From contig JAUHZH010000161.1 in the NCBI GenBank assembly GCA_030426065.1, positions 1-5,777 on the forward strand: DNA of 5,777 nt. The letters are read 5' to 3'. The notes under the pieces were generated by a model. It saw only the letters and a list, made by a program, of their open reading frames with translations, was not told the origin of the DNA and made no database searches. Position numbers and translations under genes: made by a program. Within the stretch, counting starts at the first letter, position 1. The number at the start of each line of letters is the position of its first letter. This stretch comes from Gammaproteobacteria bacterium (lineage in GTDB: Bacteria > Pseudomonadota > Gammaproteobacteria > Xanthomonadales > Marinicellaceae). Of this stretch, positions 1-3,756 are shown one piece after another.

Positions 1-1132
1 CGGCCTGGGCGATAAGAAACAAAAGAACATCATGCGACAAATCGCTGATGTTTTGGTGGAATTTAAATTTTCACCCATCACCATGCAGGACATCATTTTT
101 GATGTGAAGACCGTTCAGGACTCGATCCGCAAAATTGAGCGTAAAATCCTCGACATCGCTGTTACACAGTGTAAATTATCACGCCAGGTATTCATCCGTT
201 CCTTCATGAACAAAGAGACTGACCTGAACTGGGTTGATGCCCGCATCAAGGATGGCGGTGATTCTGTCACCATGCTGGAAATCTACAAGGATGAAATCAT
301 CAGTCTGCAAAATAAACTGATTCGCATTGAAAAAGCCTATTCATTGCTGATCCCTGAGATCAAAACCATCAACCGCAACATCACGGTTAATGAAGCCAAG
401 TCCAGACGAGCCAAAAAAGAAATGATCGAGGCCAACCTCAGGCTGGTGATTTCTATTGCCAAAAAATACACCAACCGCGGCCTGCAATTCCTCGACCTGA
501 TTCAGGAAGGCAATATCGGCTTGATGAAGGCGGTGGAAAAATTTGAATACCGAAGGGGTTATAAGTTCTCGACTTATGCCACCTGGTGGATCAGACAGGC
601 CATCACCCGCAGCATCGCTGATCAGGCCAGAACCATCCGGATTCCGGTACACATGATCGAAACCATCAATAAACTCAACCGGGTTTCCAGGCAACTGCTG
701 CAGGAAAAGGGTCGCGAAGCCACCCCGGAAGAAATTGCTGAAATCATGGAAATGCCTGTTGGTAAAGTACGCAAAGTCATCAAAATCGCCAAACAGCCGA
801 TTTCTATGGAAACACCGATTGGTGACGATGAAGATTCAAGTTTGGGTGATTTCATTGAAGATGCCAACATCCTGTCACCTTTGGAATCAACCACAGCCAA
901 CGGTTTGACCACCACGGTCACCAATTTGCTGTCGGGCTTGACGCCCAGAGAAGCCAAAGTGTTGCGCATGCGTTTCGGTATCGACATGAACACCGATCAC
1001 ACCCTGGAAGAAGTGGGCAAACAATTTGATGTAACGCGTGAGCGCATCCGTCAAATTGAAGCCAAAGCCTTGCGCAAATTGCGCCACCCGAGCCGTTCAG
1101 AACAACTGCGCAGCTTCATGGACTTGGGCTGA
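1..1132 (+). CDS. rpoD: RNA polymerase primary sigma factor RpoD (sigma-70), 3' part
   Basis: Housekeeping sigma factor that directs core RNA polymerase to -35/-10 promoters. The reading frame is open from base 2, so the gene starts upstream of the window and the ATG at 32 is internal. About 376 residues are visible, against about 613 in E. coli RpoD, so region 1 and part of the non-conserved region are missing. Counting from the Met at 32, residues 1-130 are the end of the non-conserved region. Region 2 is at about 132-203, with the core-binding and -10-reading segment YATWWIRQAITRSI at 182-195. Region 3 is at about 202-277 and includes PISMETPIGDDEDS. Region 4 starts near 303 (GLTPREAKVLRMRFGIDMN), and its -35-reading helix-turn-helix is at 324-352 (TLEEVGKQFDVTRERIRQIE). 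These regions are nearly identical to the E. coli protein as remembered. The gene ends in TGA, followed by a strong terminator. Identity is very secure. Confidence 0.98.
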   Translation, partial: GLGDKKQKNIMRQIADVLVEFKFSPITMQDIIFDVKTVQDSIRKIERKILDIAVTQCKLSRQVFIRSFMNKETDLNWVDARIKDGGDSVTMLEIYKDEIISLQNKLIRIEKAYSLLIPEIKTINRNITVNEAKSRRAKKEMIEANLRLVISIAKKYTNRGLQFLDLIQEGNIGLMKAVEKFEYRRGYKFSTYATWWIRQAITRSIADQARTIRIPVHMIETINKLNRVSRQLLQEKGREATPEEIAEIMEMPVGKVRKVIKIAKQPISMETPIGDDEDSSLGDFIEDANILSPLESTTANGLTTTVTNLLSGLTPREAKVLRMRFGIDMNTDHTLEEVGKQFDVTRERIRQIEAKALRKLRHPSRSEQLRSFMDLG

Positions 1133-1149
1133 CCATCCTTCAAAACCAC

Positions 1150-1179
1150 AAAAAAAGCCGCTCATTCAGCGGCTTTTTG
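1150..1179. terminator. bidirectional intrinsic terminator between rpoD and the isomerase gene
   Basis: A perfect 11-bp inverted repeat (AAAAAGCCGCT at 1152-1162, AGCGGCTTTTT at 1168-1178) encloses a 5-base loop. The GC-rich core is followed by five T on the + strand. Read on the minus strand, the same hairpin is followed by seven T, from the A run at 1150-1156. It lies 19 bases past the rpoD stop and about 30 bases past the stop of the converging minus-strand gene, so it can end both transcripts. No other gene lies in the gap 1133-1207. Confidence 0.93.
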
Positions 1180-1207
1180 CTTTCTGAGCCGTGGCTCCAA
1201 TTGTGCT

Positions 1208-2008
1208 TTAATTTTGGGCTAATTTGATTTTTGCTTTGGCATGAGCCAACTGTTTGAAACGGTTGATGGCTTTTTGCTGCAACGCGTGTTTGATCCCTTC
1301 TTTGGTTTGTTCTAAGCTCGGTGGCTCGGCTTCTTTCTTTTCAACCAGGTACAAAACATGCCCACCGAACTGACTCACCACCACCTCAGGGTGCACTGAG
1401 CCTTCCGACATCCGCTGTAGGGGTTGAGCAAAAGCACCAGGCAATTGTTTCAAATTGACCCAACCGATGTCACCGACGTTACGCATGTTGGGCTGTGCTG
1501 CCAAATAATCTTGCTCTGCTTGCAGGTACGTTTTTTCACCCGCTATGATTTGATCCAATGCCACCACGGCATCACTTTGGTCTTTGTACAACATGTGACG
1601 GACATGGAATGACAACCCCCTGGTTTCTGACACCACTTTCTCGTATTCTGCAGCTATCATCTCATCGGTGATGGGGTTGGCTTCCAAATAATCATTCAAA
1701 GCCAACTGACTTTGCAACTTCCACTGCTGGTACTGAAGCATAGCCATTTGTTTGGCACTGGGCTGGATCTTTTTGACCTTGGCTTGATGGGCCATGGCCA
1801 AATCGGTGATCAGGTCTTGCAAGATGCGTTGTTTTTGGTCTGCTGAAGGGACTTGAATGCCTTGGCTGTTGGCCACCACCTCGACCAAGTTTTCCGTCAC
1901 CAAATAATCTCCCACCTGTGCCAGCACCTGAGATTCATCCACCACAGTGGGTTGATCCTGACACCCTGCCAGCAGGGCCAATGAAATGACTAAAAGTGTG
2001 GTTTTCAT
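1208..2008 (-). CDS. parvulin-type peptidyl-prolyl cis-trans isomerase lipoprotein (SurA/PrsA/EpsD-like)
   Basis: Predicted envelope folding factor of 266 residues. A short lipoprotein signal peptide ends in the lipobox LAGC with Cys16 as the acylated residue. The +2 residue is Gln, not Asp, so outer-membrane sorting is expected. Residues about 27-125 resemble the helical SurA N-terminal domain. Residues about 133-225 are a single parvulin domain: the first-strand histidine motif HVRHML (His138), the GDIGW motif (179-183) and the C-terminal QFGGH motif (213-217). Where active parvulins carry a catalytic Cys or Asp before a Pro (such as the CPSG segment of PpiC), this protein has Gln172-Pro173, so isomerase activity is doubtful and a chaperone role is possible. 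A Lys-rich helical tail ends the protein. The start is supported by AGGAGA (2021-2016) 7 bases upstream. The ATG overlaps the bolA stop by four bases (ATGA), suggesting translational coupling. Family assignment is firm; the client is unknown. Confidence 0.87.
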   Translation of the reverse strand: MKTTLLVISLALLAGCQDQPTVVDESQVLAQVGDYLVTENLVEVVANSQGIQVPSADQKQRILQDLITDLAMAHQAKVKKIQPSAKQMAMLQYQQWKLQSQLALNDYLEANPITDEMIAAEYEKVVSETRGLSFHVRHMLYKDQSDAVVALDQIIAGEKTYLQAEQDYLAAQPNMRNVGDIGWVNLKQLPGAFAQPLQRMSEGSVHPEVVVSQFGGHVLYLVEKKEAEPPSLEQTKEGIKHALQQKAINRFKQLAHAKAKIKLAQN

Positions 2009-2283
2009 GTTTTTTTCTCCTGGGGTGTCAATGCATCTATTTCTAAAGCATGGATGGCACCATTGTCGAATAAGGGCTGAACTGTCTGATAAACCAGGCG
2101 GTGTCGTTTGATGCGATTCAAGCCTGTAAAGGCTTCAGCCACCACTTGAACCGCAAAGTGGCCGCCGCCGTCTTTGGCGCCGGCATGGCCCACATGCAAG
2201 TGACTGTTGTCGGTCACTTGAACATGACTGGGTTGTAATGTTTGTATCTTCGCTTCTATTTCGCGACAGGTTTCAGGGTGCAT
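2005..2283 (-). CDS. bolA: BolA family protein
   Basis: Small cytosolic BolA/IbaG-type protein of 92 residues, close to the usual 80-105. The family binds monothiol glutaredoxins with a shared [2Fe-2S] cluster and acts in iron-sulfur handling and stress-related morphology or regulation. Visible family marks are the N-terminal helix (REIEAKIQTLQP), the strand VTDNSHLHVGHAG (23-35), GGGHFAVQVV (39-48), the turn FTGLNRIKRHRLVY (52-65) with the near-invariant His61 expected to ligand the cluster, and IHALEIDALTPQE at the end. The frame is open upstream to 2424, but that extension lies inside arsC and across the promoter region, so the ATG at 2283 is preferred. Its Shine-Dalgarno is weak (AAAGG, 10 bases away). 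It is the first gene of a two-gene minus-strand operon. Whether it is BolA proper or a BolA1/IbaG paralogue cannot be settled from this window. Confidence 0.88.
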   Translation of the reverse strand: MHPETCREIEAKIQTLQPSHVQVTDNSHLHVGHAGAKDGGGHFAVQVVAEAFTGLNRIKRHRLVYQTVQPLFDNGAIHALEIDALTPQEKKT

Positions 2284-2296
2284 CAATCTTGAGCCT

Positions 2297-2325
2297 TTGC
2301 CAAAAAAGTCAATTATAGCTAAAAT
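2297..2325 (+). promoter_or_regulatory. putative sigma-70 promoter for arsC-wrbA
   Basis: TTGCCA (2297-2302) and TAAAAT (2320-2325) are separated by the optimal 17 bases. Each hexamer differs from consensus at one position. The predicted start near 2332 gives a leader of about 20 bases before the arsC ATG. Its -10 interleaves with the oppositely oriented bolA -10. Confidence 0.55.
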
Positions 2326-2342
2326 ACCGGCTCTTTTGACAA
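2312..2342 (-). promoter_or_regulatory. putative sigma-70 promoter for bolA and the isomerase
   Basis: On the minus strand a perfect TATAAT lies at 2317-2312. The best -35 is TTGTCA at 2342-2337, with a long 19-base spacer; shifted hexamers at 17-18 bases match worse. Transcription would start near 2305, leaving a leader of about 22 bases before bolA. The -10 is convincing, the -35 less so. Confidence 0.5.
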
Positions 2343-2346
2343 GGAT
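2341..2346 (+). promoter_or_regulatory. ribosome binding site of the arsC-like gene
   Basis: AAGGAT lies 5 bases before the ATG at 2352 and fixes that start. It shares bases with the bolA -35 candidate on the other strand. Confidence 0.6.
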
Positions 2347-2351
2347 CAGCC

Positions 2352-2702
2352 ATGACCGAGACAACGATTTACCACAACCCCAGGTGTTCAAAATCACGCG
2401 CCACTCTGGCTTTGTTGGAAGCACAAGGCATTCATGCTGAAGTCGTCAAATATCTAGAAACACCACCCGATGCGGCCACATTGAGTCACATCATCCAATC
2501 ACTGGGCATCCAGCCCCGGGATTTGTTGCGCACCGGCGAGGCTGAATACAAAGACAACGGTTTCGCTGACACCACATTGAACAACGATCAGCTGATTCAT
2601 ATGATGGTCCAATACCCAAAAGTGATTGAACGTCCCATTGTGGTTCACGGCAACCAAGCACGAATTGGGCGGCCGCCTGAGTCGGTGCTGGAGATCTTTT
2701 GA
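2352..2702 (+). CDS. arsC: ArsC-family arsenate reductase (glutaredoxin type), YfgD-like
   Basis: Thioredoxin-fold reductase of 116 residues. The family transfers electrons from glutathione and glutaredoxin to arsenate through one active-site cysteine. The motif YHNPRCSKS puts the nucleophile at Cys12 with His8 before it. Arg60, Arg94 (ERPIVV) and Arg107 (RIGRPPE) sit at exactly the positions of the oxyanion-binding arginine triad of plasmid R773 ArsC, so catalysis looks intact. Length and the ending RPPESVLEIF match E. coli YfgD, a chromosomal homologue not tied to an arsenic operon. No arsR, arsB or acr3 gene is in view, so a housekeeping or general thiol-redox role is as likely as dedicated resistance. 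The stop overlaps the wrbA start (TGATG), so the two are probably one transcript. Family is secure; arsenate as the physiological substrate is inferred. Confidence 0.93.
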   Translation: MTETTIYHNPRCSKSRATLALLEAQGIHAEVVKYLETPPDAATLSHIIQSLGIQPRDLLRTGEAEYKDNGFADTTLNNDQLIHMMVQYPKVIERPIVVHGNQARIGRPPESVLEIF

Positions 2703-3280
2703 TGGCTGACATCCTGGTTCTTTATTACTCAAAACGTGGTAACACCCGAAAGATGGCTCGATTGATTGGCCGAGGCGTAGAATCTGTGGATGGATGCCAA
2801 GCCATCATTCGCACCGTTCATTCGAACCTGGATGACGGCGCAGAAGCCAAAGACCCTTTGGTGAGTGAATCTGACATGGCCAATTGTGACGGCCTGGTCT
2901 TGGGTAGCCCCTGTTACTTCGGGAACATGGCTGCACCACTCAAACAATTCATCGACTCCACCGGCAATTTGTGGTTCTCAGGTGCCATGGAGGGCAAGCC
3001 CGCCAGCGTCTTCACCACCGGTTCGTCTCTCCACGGCGGTCAAGAAACCACCTTATTGAACATGATGGTGCCATTGTTGCATTACGGCATGGTCGTTGTC
3101 GGCCTGCCCTATTCAGAACAATCTTTGCTTTACACCACTTCTGGTGGTTCACCTTATGGCGCCACCCATTGGACAGAATTTGAGTCAAACCGACCCATCG
3201 ACCAAAACGAGAAGCAATTGTGCATTGCCCAGGGCAAACGCATGGCTGCCATGGCACTCAAACTGAAAAGTACAAGCTGA
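2702..3280 (+). CDS. wrbA: NAD(P)H:quinone oxidoreductase WrbA (flavodoxin-like)
   Basis: FMN-binding cytosolic oxidoreductase of 192 residues (E. coli WrbA has 198). The family carries out two-electron reduction of quinones with NAD(P)H, avoiding semiquinones under oxidative stress. The flavodoxin fold is clear: strand LVLYYS followed by the FMN-phosphate loop SKRGNTRK (10-17), SPCYFGNM (69-76) at the isoalloxazine site, TTGSSLHGGQE (105-115), the His127-Tyr-Gly-Met segment matching HHGM in E. coli, and GGSPYGA (148-154). The ATG at 2702 is chosen over the TTG three bases earlier: it gives MADILVLYYS, matching the family N-terminus, and GGAG (2690-2693) lies 8 bases upstream. The ATG shares its A with the arsC stop, implying coupling. 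No clear terminator follows. Adjacency of arsC and wrbA also occurs in pseudomonads, as I recall it. Confidence 0.94.
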   Translation: MADILVLYYSKRGNTRKMARLIGRGVESVDGCQAIIRTVHSNLDDGAEAKDPLVSESDMANCDGLVLGSPCYFGNMAAPLKQFIDSTGNLWFSGAMEGKPASVFTTGSSLHGGQETTLLNMMVPLLHYGMVVVGLPYSEQSLLYTTSGGSPYGATHWTEFESNRPIDQNEKQLCIAQGKRMAAMALKLKSTS

Positions 3281-3492
3281 AAAAATCAAACCATCACCAG
3301 CAGGCGTTTTTGCTTATAACGATTTTGCATAAGTAAATGCTGAACCGTCCCTTTCGTAGTTTTTGTTAATTTTCTGTAAATCTTAGTTGCAATTGTGTTT
3401 CAACTCAGGCATCATCAATCCGTTCCAATGTGCTTGGGAAATTTTCCTGAGCGACTGAACAGTCATTCATACTATGAAGAGAGGATTATTAA
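3281..3492 (+). promoter_or_regulatory. intergenic leader region upstream of the TonB-dependent receptor
   Basis: AT-rich non-coding stretch of 212 bases. No strong intrinsic terminator for wrbA is visible. Promoter-like hexamers are weak; the best I find is TTGCTT (3310-3315) with TAAATG (3334-3339), 18 bases apart, which I do not hold firmly. Two dyads lie close to the gene: an imperfect 21-base inverted repeat at 3432-3452 centred on GGGAAATTTTCC, and GACTG-AA-CAGTC at 3453-3464. CTCAGG (3404-3409) can also pair with CCTGAG (3446-3451). These could be operator or leader structures. No obvious Fur box was found. Confidence 0.35.
3479..3485 (+). promoter_or_regulatory. ribosome binding site of the TonB-dependent receptor
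   Basis: The purine-rich GAGAGGA contains GAGG (3481-3484), 8 bases before the ATG at 3493. It is a strong site and supports 3493 as the true start of the receptor despite the early stop. Confidence 0.75.
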
Positions 3493-3744
3493 ATGAATTA
3501 CAATAAACTCGAGTTTAAGAAAAACAAGCTCAGTAAAACGATATTGATGGCTTTAATCTTAGGCATCAGTACACCCACCGTTTATGCTCAAGACAATGAC
3601 AACGAAGACGCAGAAAACCAACAAACAGACGAAGAAACTGTTGAGTTGGGCAAAGTGTCTGTAACCGGTTCTCGCATCAAGAGAAACCAGTTTGAAGGTT
3701 CATCGCCCATCCAGGTCATGACCAGCGAACAAATGACGCGTTGA
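3493..3744 (+). CDS. TonB-dependent receptor, N-terminal fragment before a frameshift
   Basis: The first 83 residues of an outer-membrane active-transport receptor, which draws energy from TonB-ExbB-ExbD. Residues 1-32 are a Sec signal peptide: a Lys-rich start, the hydrophobic core ILMALILGI, and a probable cleavage after VYA (32). An acidic linker (33-50) leads to a TonB-box-like segment, VELGKVSVTGSRIKR (50-64), and the first plug strand SSPIQVMTSEQM. The frame then stops at TGA 3742-3744, and the rest of the receptor continues in the -1 frame from about 3741. Alone this fragment would be a secreted peptide without function. The preserved ribosome binding site, signal peptide and codon usage suggest that the break is recent or an error in the sequence. 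I read it with the next entry as one disrupted gene. Confidence 0.88.
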   Translation: MNYNKLEFKKNKLSKTILMALILGISTPTVYAQDNDNEDAENQQTDEETVELGKVSVTGSRIKRNQFEGSSPIQVMTSEQMTR

Positions 3745-3756
3745 ACAGTTTGACGC
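3727..3756 (+). other. frameshift/deletion junction in the receptor plug
   Basis: Frame 1 reads SEQMTR-stop here, while the overlapping frame 0 reads NDALNSLTQQTG, which is the expected plug continuation. Homologous plugs normally have about nine residues (an xxSGAxxVx-type stretch) between the strand ending in EQM and the D-A/V-L helix. Here those two elements touch, which fits loss of 3n+1 bases, about 25-28. Two near repeats flank the join: GAACAAATGACGC (3727-3739) and GAACAGTTTGACGC (3743-3756). The missing length is inferred from remembered family patterns, not from an alignment. Confidence 0.7.

Noticed and set aside
341..1087. Antisense open frames inside rpoD (341-694, 622-993, 887-1087 on the minus strand)
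   Set aside because: They are mirror frames of a highly conserved gene. Their translations show no family features and they lack ribosome sites.
2284..2424. N-terminal extension of BolA to a start at 2424 on the minus strand
   Set aside because: The extra 47 residues have no BolA similarity, lie antisense to the arsC start and would cross the promoter. The ATG at 2283 gives the normal BolA length.
2699..2701. TTG as the wrbA start
   Set aside because: The ATG three bases later matches the family N-terminus, has good ribosome-site spacing and makes the usual stop/start overlap.
2352..2702. Arsenic-resistance operon
   Set aside because: No arsR, efflux pump or other ars gene is present. The neighbours are bolA and wrbA, so the gene looks like a chromosomal YfgD-type homologue.
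3310..3333. Terminator hairpin after wrbA (CTTAT at 3313-3317 with ATAAG at 3329-3333)
   Set aside because: The stem is only five AT-rich pairs with an 11-base loop and no following T run.
3727..3756. Programmed -1 ribosomal frameshifting to make the full receptor
   Set aside because: There is no slippery heptamer at the overlap and no obvious downstream stimulatory hairpin, and the join seems to lack plug residues, which a frameshift alone would not explain.
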